A stretch of 64,000 nucleotides of DNA from an uncultured Methanomassiliicoccus sp. (GCA_905202485.1 CAJKRY010000009.1:1-64000), one strand, 5' to 3'; shown: positions 53,876 through 63,525, numbered from the stretch's first letter. A program made the numbers and translations. Notes: a model not told the origin generated them from the sequence alone.

Positions 53876-56029
53876 ATGAAGCGGATTGCAGTATATGGCA
53901 AAGGCGGCATTGGAAAATCTACAATTTCCTCTAATCTGACCGCTGCTCTTTCAGACATGGGCATAAAGGTCCTGCAGATCGGATGTGATCCAAAACATGA
54001 TTCCACCAGACTTTTAGCAAACGGAGCAGGGGATACAACAGTTCTTGAGTATCTCAGAGATACTTACCCTGACAAAAGAAAGCTGGAAGATGTAGTATAT
54101 ACCGGTTACAAAGGATGCCTTTGCGTTGAGGCGGGAGGTCCTGAACCCGGAATAGGCTGTGCAGGCAGAGGCATAATTTCCGCTTTTGAGCTCCTTCGGG
54201 ATTTAAACATAAACTCAATTCCGATTGACATCACGATCTATGACGTTTTGGGGGACGTAGTCTGCGGAGGATTTGCAGTTCCGTTGAGAGATGGTTATGC
54301 AGATACTGTATACATTGTGACTTCCGGAGAGTTCATGTCGATATATGCCGCCAATAACATTCTGAAAGGAACAGCAAACTATAATCCGGACAGAATCGGC
54401 GGTATAATCTTCAACAGCCGCGGCGACGAGGAGGAATATGAAAGGGTAAAAAGATTTTCAGATGCCGTTTCAATTCCGATTGTAGCGGTATTCAAGCGTT
54501 CAAAAGAATTTCTGGATGCGGAAAAGTGCGGAAAAACTGTGGTAGAAGCTTATCCAGACTCCCCGCTTGTAGAATCATTCAGAAACCTGGCCAATACTGT
54601 TTTGGAAGGCAGAAAGTATACTGCAAAATATCTTGGGGAAGCAGAGTTAGAAAAAGTGGTTTTAGGCATAGCAACATCAAAAAGATTCATGCAAAACAAT
54701 GCTCTAGTAAAGAATCTGAATGCGGCTTCTGAGCCCAGGTACTACACATCACGCAATGTGCAGAGAAATGAAGTATTGCACGGCTGCGCCTTCGCCGGCG
54801 TGGCTTCAATAACAATGTCTATGACTTCTCTGACGACGCTGATGCACTCTCCGCGCAACTGCGCTCAGTTCGCTTATCAGCTGGCATCCAATGCGGTCAA
54901 GCGTTCATATATCTGCGAAGGTACAGCGATTCACGGCTTTTCTCAGCCTGATGTCATATGCACGAATATGGTAGAATCAACAATGATCTTCGGCGGCAAT
55001 GATGAACTCAGAGCTTCTCTGAAGTTTGTTCTGGACAGCGGACGGAGAAACATTGCTGTGATAACGTCATGCCCTTCCGGCATCATCGGAGATGATGTGG
55101 AGAACATTGTCAACGAGGTGGCATCAAAATATCAAGACGCAGTCATCGTTCCGCTGATTGAGGATGGAAACGTCAACGGTGATTTCACGCAGGGAGTAAT
55201 TGATGCTTCAATCGCGCTGACAAAAGCCTTCGTAAAAACTTCATCAAACAAAACAGACACGGTGAATCTGATCGGCGTCAAAACAATATCAACAAACTGC
55301 ATAAAAAATTCAGATTATGTAGAAAACATTCTTTCCAGATTAGGAATAAAAATCAACTGCAAATATCTCGGGGATGCAGACATTGAAGACCTCAAGAAGC
55401 TCACGGAAGCTAGGTTCAATCTTCTGCTGAATCCGGACCGCTTTGCTATGATGCTAAAACGGTTCCTTGAAGATAATTATCATATGGAGTTTTCTGGTAG
55501 TATTGCCAGGCCCGGTCTGAGGGCAACCATCGAATGGATCCGCGAAATAGGAAAGTGCTTCGGAAAAACAGAAACTGCGGAAAACATCATACAGGAAATA
55601 TGCGCTGAATATAAGCTACATCTGGAATTTTTAAAGAGTCAGCTGCAGAACAAGACCGTCTATGTGGCGAGCATGAATAGAGATATAGACTGGATTCTGG
55701 AGATGATTGAAGGAACCGGTATGGATATTAAAAGGGCAGTAGTTATAGACAGGCCAGATTACACCATGGATTATGACATCAAGGCTGTTTATCCTTTCGT
55801 TGACATTATTGAAAAATATGAAATAAATGACCTTATTGACGATATCAACGCCAAGAACCCGGATATTTTAATTGCCGCTTATCCAATGGATGTAAACCCG
55901 GAGATCATGCAGAGATATATTCCGCTGGTACCTGACATCGGGCCCTTCGGGGCATTGGAACTGGCAGACTCCTGGGTAAGTTTCATGAAAGCACCGGCTG
56001 AAGAGGGGTGGAGAAACGATGGCAATTAA
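53876..56029 (+). CDS. NifH-NifD fusion (nitrogenase-like reductase)
   Basis: 717 residues. Residues 1-270 are a NifH/BchL-type iron protein: P-loop GKGGIGKSTISSN (9-21), CDPKHDSTR, and both [4Fe-4S] ligands, Cys95 (GIGCAGRG) and Cys130 (GDVVCGGF). Residues about 300-717 are a NifD-like domain in which the three NifD cluster ligands are kept: Cys304 (LHGCAFAG), Cys329 (SPRNCAQF) and Cys399 (TSCPSGIIGDD). No FeMo-cofactor Cys/His pair is apparent, so it is not a nitrogen-fixing enzyme. H and D are normally separate genes (nifHD, bchLN, cfbCD). It overlaps the NifK-like gene by 11 bp. A DPOR/COR-like reduction of a tetrapyrrole is my best guess. Confidence 0.88.
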   Translation: MKRIAVYGKGGIGKSTISSNLTAALSDMGIKVLQIGCDPKHDSTRLLANGAGDTTVLEYLRDTYPDKRKLEDVVYTGYKGCLCVEAGGPEPGIGCAGRGIISAFELLRDLNINSIPIDITIYDVLGDVVCGGFAVPLRDGYADTVYIVTSGEFMSIYAANNILKGTANYNPDRIGGIIFNSRGDEEEYERVKRFSDAVSIPIVAVFKRSKEFLDAEKCGKTVVEAYPDSPLVESFRNLANTVLEGRKYTAKYLGEAELEKVVLGIATSKRFMQNNALVKNLNAASEPRYYTSRNVQRNEVLHGCAFAGVASITMSMTSLTTLMHSPRNCAQFAYQLASNAVKRSYICEGTAIHGFSQPDVICTNMVESTMIFGGNDELRASLKFVLDSGRRNIAVITSCPSGIIGDDVENIVNEVASKYQDAVIVPLIEDGNVNGDFTQGVIDASIALTKAFVKTSSNKTDTVNLIGVKTISTNCIKNSDYVENILSRLGIKINCKYLGDADIEDLKKLTEARFNLLLNPDRFAMMLKRFLEDNYHMEFSGSIARPGLRATIEWIREIGKCFGKTETAENIIQEICAEYKLHLEFLKSQLQNKTVYVASMNRDIDWILEMIEGTGMDIKRAVVIDRPDYTMDYDIKAVYPFVDIIEKYEINDLIDDINAKNPDILIAAYPMDVNPEIMQRYIPLVPDIGPFGALELADSWVSFMKAPAEEGWRNDGN

Positions 56030-57266
56030 TTATGATGAGCCTGAAGGTTTAATGGGCATACTGCTTGCCTTTGAAGGCGTGAAAGATGCAGAGACTATTC
56101 TCAACGGCCCGACAGGATGCAAGTTCCACCCTTCATCTGTATCTGAATCAGTCTACAGAAGAAAAGGATCATTCAACCCGATGGTATTTTCAGGAGAGTT
56201 TCATTTCTGCCAGCCTCGCATTCCATGCACATATCTCGGCGGTTATGATTACATTGTAGGATCAAAAGACAGGCTGAACAGGCTTTTTGAGGAAGTAAAT
56301 AATACCCACCCGAGTCTCATCGGCATAGTAAACTCTCCCGGGGCATCTTTGATAGGCGAGTCTCCGAATGTAAATGAGAAGTCTGTTCCGCTTGTGAAGA
56401 TAGAAACTCCTGCGTATTCAAAATCGCTCGGGGAAGGGTTTCAGGAAGGAGTAATTTCTATTCTGGAAAGAATCAAGCCGAACAGCGGGAAAAAGAAAGG
56501 CTGTATCAATCTGCTTGGAATTTCTCTATGGCATTTAAGCTGGGAAGACAGTCTCAGTGATCTCACTGCATTGCTTAATCTGTGCGGAATTGAAGTAATA
56601 TCATCTGTTGGTGCAGGCTGGTCTGTGGATGATATAAAGTTATCGGGTGAAGCTGAGCTTAACGTTGTCATTCATGATGAATTTGGCAGCAAAGTCGGAA
56701 GCTGGTATGAGAAAAACTGCAGCATTCCCTGCTTGTCGCCTGAAGTTCCTATCGGTTTCGATGCTTTGGATAACTGGCTCAAAGAAATCTGCGGCACACT
56801 GGGAAAAGACGCAGCTCCTGCGCTTGAGATTATAAAATCCAAACGCAAAAAAGTATTCAGAGAACTTCTGACGATGGAAGAGAGAAAAGCCCTGCCTAAA
56901 GGCAGGACATTCTCTATTGCGGCAGACGGCTCTCTTGCATTTCCAGTTTTAAAATTTTTGTATGAATACTTGGGAATGGTGCCTGTGGCTGTAAACGTAG
57001 AGAATGAAGAATGGAGCGGCCAGATCAATAAATATCTGCTGGATAAGGGTCTTCAAGTTTCAGAGAATGTCTTTAACACAGCCGCTGATGTTTTCATCGG
57101 GGACGGCAATATCTTGACTGCTTTGCTGTTTAGAGAAATAGTCAGAAGCGGAATAGCAATAGAGTCTCCTGGAATCCGGCAGATAGAAATAAGGGAAGAA
57201 CCGGTGCTGGGTTTGAATGGAACACTTCGTCTGCTTGATGGTGTACTCAATTCATTAATAAGATAA
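56019..57266 (+). CDS. NifK/BchB-like partner subunit
   Basis: 415 residues of the NifD/K fold: EPEGLMGILLAFEGVKDAETILNGPTGCKFH (given in parts: LMGILLAFEG, NGPTGCKFH), then GEFHFCQPRIPCTYLGG, VGSKDRLNRLFEEV, IVNSPGASLIGES. Of the three NifK cluster cysteines only Cys34 is kept (PTGC); the first position is lost and the third is replaced in NSPGAS. With Cys304/329/399 of the HD fusion this leaves three plus one ligands, enough for one [4Fe-4S] cluster at the interface, as in DPOR. Cys64 and Cys70 are extra. It pairs with the fusion as a heterotetramer by analogy. A hairpin terminator follows. Confidence 0.83.
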   Translation: MAINYDEPEGLMGILLAFEGVKDAETILNGPTGCKFHPSSVSESVYRRKGSFNPMVFSGEFHFCQPRIPCTYLGGYDYIVGSKDRLNRLFEEVNNTHPSLIGIVNSPGASLIGESPNVNEKSVPLVKIETPAYSKSLGEGFQEGVISILERIKPNSGKKKGCINLLGISLWHLSWEDSLSDLTALLNLCGIEVISSVGAGWSVDDIKLSGEAELNVVIHDEFGSKVGSWYEKNCSIPCLSPEVPIGFDALDNWLKEICGTLGKDAAPALEIIKSKRKKVFRELLTMEERKALPKGRTFSIAADGSLAFPVLKFLYEYLGMVPVAVNVENEEWSGQINKYLLDKGLQVSENVFNTAADVFIGDGNILTALLFREIVRSGIAIESPGIRQIEIREEPVLGLNGTLRLLDGVLNSLIR

Positions 57267-57280
57267 AACAAAGAATATTG

Positions 57281-57301
57281 TGCAGGGCACACGGCCCTGC
57301 A
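57281..57301. terminator. Bidirectional hairpin terminator
   Basis: TGCAGGGC-ACACG-GCCCTGCA, a perfect 8-bp stem between two convergent genes, followed by TTTATTGTTT on the plus strand. Confidence 0.65.
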
Positions 57302-57309
57302 TTTATTGT

Positions 57310-57732
57310 TTAGAGTCTTGCCTGGATAATACCAAATATGAATGTTATTACACCAGAGATCACCGCAAGGTAGAATCCGGCTCCGTAGCTGAGACTTGCG
57401 AATTCGTCTCCTGCCCACATGTAGCTTACGACTGCAAGAATAATTGCAATGAGGCCAAAGAGTGCAGAGATGTATCCAACATTCTTTCTTGAACCATTAC
57501 CAGTCATTCCGACAGCAAAGAGTATTAAAGACAGTACTCCTAGAACTGCAATAATCACTGGGATGTATATTTGGAAGCCGCTGTCGTAGTCAATCAGGTC
57601 AATTCCAGTGTAATCAGTACCATTACCTGTGAACCAGTTAACTGCAATAGCAACTATTCCAATTAAGGCTCCAATAATTCCAATAATACCCCAAATGTAT
57701 GAGGTATTCTTCTTCACAGATGCTGAATCCAT
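57310..57732 (-). CDS. Small four-helix membrane protein, paralogue of the 17.4-kb gene
   Basis: 140 residues, four membrane helices (IWGIIGIIGALIGIVAIAVNW, YIPVIIAVLGVLSLILFAVGM, YISALFGLIAIILAVVSYMW, AGFYLAVISGVITFIFGII). An Asp-rich loop (GIDLIDYDSG) follows helix 1, as in the 17397-17861 protein. CAGGAG lies about 9 bases before the ATG. Function unknown. Confidence 0.78.
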   Translation of the reverse strand: MDSASVKKNTSYIWGIIGIIGALIGIVAIAVNWFTGNGTDYTGIDLIDYDSGFQIYIPVIIAVLGVLSLILFAVGMTGNGSRKNVGYISALFGLIAIILAVVSYMWAGDEFASLSYGAGFYLAVISGVITFIFGIIQARL

Positions 57733-58107
57733 GATATCAATCTCCTGTTCCGATACATTTTTGGGAGTGCGTATAAGTGTTTCTGATATATTTTACAAAT
57801 GTATTATTCATATCATACATAAAAATGATTAATTTGTGAATCTCAATTTTCATTTTATTTCAGCCAGCATTGTGAAAAATAGGTATTTTCAGTGATTCAC
57901 ATAAGACTCAAAAAAATAATACCATTTTGTAACATTTTATTGGGATGCCTGTAGAATGAGGTGGTATTTATTGGTTTTGAAAGCCCTTGTCTGTGTATAT
58001 AGAAATATCTAGCATATGTAGATGCACAAGCTAATTGTGACATTCTGCTGAGTGACCGCTCTGACCGTAGAAATGCTTAATTTACTCAGCATTCGAATAG
58101 TTAGGTT
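57733..58107. other. AT-rich gap with divergent promoters
   Basis: Holds the promoter of the membrane protein (CACTTATACGCA-like element near 57771 on the minus strand) and that of the PRC-barrel gene on the right. No gene or repeat is seen. Confidence 0.4.
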
Positions 58108-58410
58108 ATGCAAACTATTGAGGTTAGCAAAACCCTAGATGTCGGTTTCGGGAACAAGAGATCTGTCATGACTTCAGATGCTAAAATCATAGGTAAGGTA
58201 TACGGGGCTGAGGTTGACACAGAGCAGTGGGTTGTAAGCAGCATACTGACAGACTTTGATTCTTCAATTCTTTCAGATGCTGATGTAAAACATCCTAAAA
58301 TGAGAAAAACAAGAGTTTCAATACCAGTTGATAAGATCGAAAAAGTATCTGATATGGTCCAGCTTTCTGTGGATCTGAATACGCTGCTCAATGCAATAGA
58401 AGAAGACTAG
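58108..58410 (+). CDS. PRC-barrel domain protein
   Basis: 100 residues, essentially one PRC-barrel: DAKIIGKVYGAEVDTEQWVVSSILTDFD...KTRVSIPVDKIEKVSDMVQLSVDL. Small archaeal PRC-barrel proteins are involved in RNA processing, division or electron-transfer assembly; the partner here is unknown. This is the only complete gene in the window that stops at TAG (58408-58410). If TAG were read through, only three more codons precede a TAA. Confidence 0.8.
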   Translation: MQTIEVSKTLDVGFGNKRSVMTSDAKIIGKVYGAEVDTEQWVVSSILTDFDSSILSDADVKHPKMRKTRVSIPVDKIEKVSDMVQLSVDLNTLLNAIEED

Positions 58411-58496
58411 AGTTTAAGATAATTTGTATATAAATTGGAATTGCTTCTACCGTGAAACAAATCTGACTCTTTTGATAATTTACAGTTTCATGGTGA

Positions 58497-61120
58497 TTCA
58501 ATTCCAGCTTCTTCGTAAGAAGGTGACCCGGTTTTCTTTGCTCTTTTGGCTGCAGTCGTGCTGTTTCAATCCACATCTTCGTAAGAAGGTGACCTGGGAA
58601 TGTTTATGCTTTCAAGAGCTGAACATCCCTGGTTTCAATCCACACCTTCGTAAGAAGGTGACTGATCACCCTCGAACGAACTCAGACTCCAATATGTGTT
58701 TCAATCCACACCTTCGTAAGAAGGTGACAAACTAATACTCGTATCGTGTATACAGCGTTATATAGTTTCAATCCACACCTTCGTAAGAAGGTGACATTGT
58801 TTGTCCTGATATGATCTTCCATCCAAGAATGTTTCAATCCACACCTTCGTAAGAAGGTGACTACAATCAGCGAGGACATTTGGCAGAATTACCATTTGTT
58901 TCAATCCACACCTTCGTAAGAAGGTGACGAAGTCCTTTATTCTGAATATGCTGGTTTGGATATGTTTCAATCCACACCTTCGTAAGAAGGTGACGGCAAT
59001 TATTGCTAAAGCTAAATCAATCCAGATAGTAGTTTCAATCCACACCTTCGTAAGAAGGTGACAAAAGCGTGAAGGCGTGCGCACGCTATTCATAGAGTTT
59101 CAATCCACACCTTCGTAAGAAGGTGACCAGAGGCAAAAGGAGAAGCTGAGCAGGGAGTAATTCGGGTTTCAATCCACACCTTCGTAAGAAGGTGACTCGA
59201 GTTGCTAAGGAAATTCGAGGTGAGGAAATGGTTTCAATCCACACCTTCGTAAGAAGGTGACTCATGCAGATATAAGAATCGACTTCATGGAACATTGTTT
59301 CAATCCACACCTTCGTAAGAAGGTGACTGAAAAGGGGTGGGACGATTGCCGGGATATACTACGTTTCAATCCACACCTTCGTAAGAAGGTGACCTGATAA
59401 TCAACAAATAGCATAAAATAACGTTAAAGTTTCAATCCACACCTTCGTAAGAAGGTGACCAACGATAACTCACAACATCACCTCATATGCATGTGTTTCA
59501 ATCCACACCTTCGTAAGAAGGTGACCAGATACGATCAGTTCATCATCAAGGGTCTGCTGTTAGGCATGTTTCAATCCACACCTTCGTAAGAAGGTGACCC
59601 ACCCATAAATGCGTGCGCCCACGGGAGCTCATGTTTCAATCCACACCTTCGTAAGAAGGTGACTCTACAGACTAATCCAAGCATCATTCTTGCGATGTTT
59701 CAATCCACACCTTCGTAAGAAGGTGACTGGCCGTCTCAATTACATCTTGATAACTCGTATGTTGTTTCAATCCACACCTTCGTAAGAAGGTGACTCGGAC
59801 CCGATAAAGTAAAGGCGCTGCTCGAGATGGTTTCAATCCACACCTTCGTAAGAAGGTGACGATTGAAATGGAACGAAAAGTAATGATTGATGGAAAGGTT
59901 TCAATCCACACCTTCGTAAGAAGGTGACAAAAATATCCGACAAAAATCTCAAATTATTTCCCGTTTCAATCCACACCTTCGTAAGAAGGTGACAGCATCC
60001 TGATGATCCTGTCACCGTTGCTCTCTAAGGTTTCAATCCACACCTTCGTAAGAAGGTGACCTTGAGCGCTCAAAGCTGATTAAAAGCGTGAAGTTCGTTT
60101 CAATTCACACCTTCGTAAGAAGGTGACAAACGGAAAGCCTAAGGATGCAGAAGAGGCAATTCGAGTTTCAATCCACACCTTCGTAAGAAGGTGACCAGAT
60201 GCGTGTCACTGTTTACGTGCTCATCGCTCGGGGTTTCAATCCACACCTTCGTAAGAAGGTGACTCGAGACATATTTTGATATGATGGGAGAATGATACGT
60301 TTCAATCCACACCTTCGTAAGAAGGTGACAATAATGATTCTTAAACAAGCAGTTTACTTGTAATGTTTCAATCCACACCTTCGTAAGAAGGTGACGATTG
60401 GGACAAGATTTTCATTAGTTAATTCCGATATGTTTCAATCCACACCTTCGTAAGAAGGTGACAATCTGTAGACGTACCAAATGATAGTAATACATATCTG
60501 TTTCAATCCACACCTTCGTAAGAAGGTGACACCACTAAATTGATTGTCAGCGAGGATATCTGGCAGTTTCAATCCACACCTTCGTAAGAAGGTGACTTGA
60601 CAATATCAAGCGCCCACACGATCAATACTGTTTCAATCCACACCTTCGTAAGAAGGTGACCAATTTTTTTATGTTTAGTAGTTAAAGGTACTCCTGTTTC
60701 AATCCACACCTTCGTAAGAAGGTGACAGGATTTGGGATGCTGGAACATCTGGGCTTCGAATGTTTCAATCCACACCTTCGTAAGAAGGTGACTTAATTAC
60801 TCCGAAGCGATGGCTAAAGTCGGAGAAGTTTCAATCCACACCTTCGTAAGAAGGTGACAAAAAATATAAAGAAGTAAGTGTACAAGTGTACGTTTCAATC
60901 CACACCTTCGTAAGAAGGTGACGGATGGATAAAATGATGCTACGTCAATATTAAGTAAGTTTCAATCCACACCTTCGTAAGAAGGTGACCAGACGAGAGC
61001 CCAGATAACTGCTGCTTCTATCAGTTTCAATCCACACCTTCGTAAGAAGGTGACTGATATGCTGATCACTCTAATTTCAAACGAAATTGGTTTCAATCCA
61101 CACCTTCGTAAGAAGGTGAC
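58497..61120 (-). CRISPR. Type I-C CRISPR array 1, 40 repeats and 39 spacers
   Basis: A 31-bp repeat, written on the plus strand as GTTTCAATCC...AAGGTGAC, recurs about every 66 bp. I count 40 copies, the last starting at 61090. On the minus strand the repeat ends ATTGAAAC, the usual type I crRNA handle, so the array is transcribed leftward with its leader at 61121-61356 beside cas2. The far end decays as expected of a trailer: the copy at 58497-58527 is degenerate with an inserted base, the one at 58563 has CACATCTT, and the copy at 60097 has one change (CAATTCAC). Spacers are 33-38 nt, except a 42-nt one at 59526-59567. The repeat's inner CACCTTC/GAAGGTG arms form the hairpin. Confidence 0.97.
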
Positions 61121-61356
61121 TGTTAAAATATGAAATAATCATTTCTGCATTTAATATTATCTAAACATCTGGGTAATATTTAATATCCTGCAATATCAAT
61201 AAAAATTCAATTTTCTGATGATTTAATAATTCCATATTCAAAGAATACATTATTTGATAATTAATACTGGCTCAAGTAAAATTTAAAATAAATGCTAGTG
61301 CGAACGAATGGCTTTTTGAATGTTTACTATATGTTCGCACCGTTTTCAATTCTCAT
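61121..61356 (-). promoter_or_regulatory. Leader of array 1 with inverted repeat at the cas2 end
   Basis: Very AT-rich, with no gene, between cas2 and the first repeat. GTGCGAAC (61298-61305) and GTTCGCAC (61333-61340) are perfect 8-bp arms 27 bp apart just past the cas2 stop. They could end the cas transcript or be a leader signal. Confidence 0.5.
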
Positions 61357-61647
61357 TTATATGATTAAAAATCCTTCTGCATCATAGGATCTTTTCGTTC
61401 CGATATGATCCACTTTGTCTTTATAATTATTTCCCAGATAATAAAATCTTAAACTGTCTTTTTCAGGATCAATTATCAGACTTAATCTATGTTTCAACTC
61501 TTTTTGCTGAGCATAATCCAAGATGCATTCAAAAACAGAGTTTTGTACTCTTTGCCCGTAATTTACACACATTTTTGATACTTGCCTAAGTCTTCTTTTT
61601 CCATCCGAATCTTCTGTGTTCACATCATATGTTATTACAACCAACAT
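61357..61647 (-). CDS. cas2: CRISPR adaptation protein Cas2 (type I-C)
   Basis: 96 residues. LVVITYDVNTEDSDGKRRLRQVSK holds the ferredoxin-fold Asp; QRVQNSVFEC and DSLRFYYLGNNYKDKVDHIG and the C-terminal SYDAEGFLII are typical of I-C Cas2. It forms the integrase complex with Cas1. Starts 4 bp after the cas1 stop. Confidence 0.95.
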   Translation of the reverse strand: MLVVITYDVNTEDSDGKRRLRQVSKMCVNYGQRVQNSVFECILDYAQQKELKHRLSLIIDPEKDSLRFYYLGNNYKDKVDHIGTKRSYDAEGFLII

Positions 61648-61651
61648 TCAA

Positions 61652-62683
61652 TCACTTCCAGAAGAACGGGGGATATGCATCTAAATCTCCTCTTATGTAT
61701 CTAGCTAAAAGTAATGACTGTATATGAGGAACTAATCCCCAGGTTATTTTTTCTTGTAAAAATGGATGAGTCAATTCCTCCTTCTTTTTTGATTGCCAAG
61801 ATTTGAATAGAATCTTACGACCTTCATCAGTAAGAATTACCGCTCCGTTTTCTTTGACCGTCAAATCATCAGGTTTTATTGTTCTGTTGTTTATAAGTGA
61901 TATCACAAACCGATCTGCATGTATGCTTCTTAGCTCTTCCATTAAATCTAAAGCAAGTGATGCTCTTCCAGCACGATCCCTGTGTAAAAATCCTGCATAA
62001 GGGTCTAGGCCAACACCTTCTAATGCAGAGATGTAGTCTTGCAGTAGTAACGTGTAGACAAACGATAAAAGTGCATTAGTTTTATCTAATGGGGGTCTTC
62101 TCGAACGGCGAATCATGTAGAAGTCGTTTTTGTTCTGTAATATCAAGCCATCCAACACACCAAAGTAAAGATTAGCAGCAATTCCTTCAAAACCCCTCAA
62201 ATCGTTTAAATTCTCACATTTCATTATGTCTGGAATACTCATTGAAAGCTTATTTGAAGCTTGTTTTAACGAATCCACATCAACACGATACGGATGATCT
62301 CTGGTAGCACGTTCTAAAATCCATCTGCTGTTGTATACCTTTGCAGCTATGATGTTCTTAGCTATACTGCAGCTTTGATTTTCATCATCAGATGTTTTAT
62401 ATTGTTCCTTTCTTAAAAAGATGTTTCCTGATGTACTACCAATAATTCTAGCTAAAAATTTTCCACTTGGTGTAAAAAACATTAGATTTATTTTGTATTT
62501 AGCACATTTTCCAATCAGAGCTGGTGTAGCTCCTTTATACCCAAAATAGATTATAGAATTAAGTGTATGTAATGGAAATCTCCCGATTTCCTGATCTTCT
62601 TCGGTTATTACTATATTTTCACCATTTAATGAAAGATACGATTTTTCGTTAGTTATATATAGTGTATTTAATAAATGTTTCAT
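61652..62683 (-). CDS. cas1: CRISPR integrase Cas1 (type I-C)
   Basis: 343 residues, full length. N-terminal KHLLNTLYITNEKSYLSLNGENIVI and C-terminal DLDAYPPFFWK are hallmarks of the I-C subtype. Catalytic residues lie in FEGIAANLYFG (Glu), GFLHRDRAGRASLALDLMEE (His, Asp). It inserts new spacers at the leader end. It overlaps cas4 by 4 bp. Confidence 0.96.
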   Translation of the reverse strand: MKHLLNTLYITNEKSYLSLNGENIVITEEDQEIGRFPLHTLNSIIYFGYKGATPALIGKCAKYKINLMFFTPSGKFLARIIGSTSGNIFLRKEQYKTSDDENQSCSIAKNIIAAKVYNSRWILERATRDHPYRVDVDSLKQASNKLSMSIPDIMKCENLNDLRGFEGIAANLYFGVLDGLILQNKNDFYMIRRSRRPPLDKTNALLSFVYTLLLQDYISALEGVGLDPYAGFLHRDRAGRASLALDLMEELRSIHADRFVISLINNRTIKPDDLTVKENGAVILTDEGRKILFKSWQSKKKEELTHPFLQEKITWGLVPHIQSLLLARYIRGDLDAYPPFFWK

Positions 62684-63342
62684 ATAACTTCATCCTTTAA
62701 AAAGCTGTTGATGTATTTTAAAGCGGATTTTTTACAAATCTCTGGTAAACATATGTCATTAAGTGAACACTCTTTGCATCCATAAAATTCGCGTACTTTT
62801 GGTGTTGTGTGTTTTTCATATAGCCCATACATTTCTGAAACTAAATTGACTAGTTCTAATCTTAAATTTGGATCCAGCATTACCTTTTCTCGTCGTTTGA
62901 TTTCACCATAATAAAGATATCCAAAATCTATGTTGCAACACTGCATCTCTTCAATGCAGATTGCTTGAGCACACAACTGCAATTTATCTGCATTATGCGT
63001 TTTAGGTTTTCCTTTTTTGTATTCAATAGGTATAGGCTTCCACAACCCATCCTTTCCATGTATTTTTACACCATCAGGATTCTTTTGAAATTCTACAACA
63101 TCACATATACCCTTGATTTTAAGATTGTTAGAATGAACCATCATTCCTCTACAGATTAACAGATTTCCACGTTTTTCGATCAACTGCTCATCATGGCATT
63201 TTTCATGCATGATGTGGCCGTCAACGGTGCATGAATTTTCTTCCCATTGTTTTTCAAGATAAATCAGTGCCCATTGTCTTCTGCAAAAACAGAAATGTTG
63301 CACTCCTGATATGTCCATATAATCATCAATGTCATCGTCCAT
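62680..63342 (-). CDS. cas4: CRISPR-associated nuclease Cas4 (type I-C)
   Basis: 220 residues. The four FeS cysteines are split between the N-terminus (HFCFCRRQW) and C-terminus (YGCKECSLNDICLP). RecB-nuclease motifs are GICDVVEF and IEYKKGKPK. Cas4 trims pre-spacers and checks the PAM. In type I-C operons cas3-cas5-cas8-cas7 normally precede cas4 on the same strand; here array 2 and gltX lie there instead. Confidence 0.93.
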   Translation of the reverse strand: MDDDIDDYMDISGVQHFCFCRRQWALIYLEKQWEENSCTVDGHIMHEKCHDEQLIEKRGNLLICRGMMVHSNNLKIKGICDVVEFQKNPDGVKIHGKDGLWKPIPIEYKKGKPKTHNADKLQLCAQAICIEEMQCCNIDFGYLYYGEIKRREKVMLDPNLRLELVNLVSEMYGLYEKHTTPKVREFYGCKECSLNDICLPEICKKSALKYINSFLKDEVI

Positions 63343-63525
63343 GCATTAAAGTACATAAAAATTAAATTATATGTAAATTGTCATAACACAATTGGATTCA
63401 AAATTAAATAGATACTTGCGCAGAATCTCATCTATGCATCATATATTATATCCATAAACAATAATTGTGTTAAATGATGCACATTATTAGCCATATCTAT
63501 GAGTTAGTACCTATTATAAAAAATG
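63343..63525 (+). promoter_or_regulatory. Region between cas4 and array 2 (leader 2)
   Basis: AT-rich. TAACACAATT (63384-63393) and AATTGTGTTA (63463-63472) are perfect 10-bp inverted arms. A TATA-like CTATTATAAAAAAT ends just before the first repeat, and a minus-strand TATA region serves cas4. By eye it shows little likeness to leader 1. Confidence 0.4.

Noticed and set aside
53876..57266. Assignment as CfbCD (F430 reductive cyclase) or true nitrogenase
   Set aside because: CfbC and CfbD are separate chains with a single D-type subunit, whereas this is an H-D fusion plus a distinct K. FeMo-cofactor ligands are not apparent, which excludes nitrogenase.
58682..60775. Open frames with repeated CHLLTKVWIET/VTFLRRCGLK
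   Set aside because: These are translations of the CRISPR repeats, not proteins.
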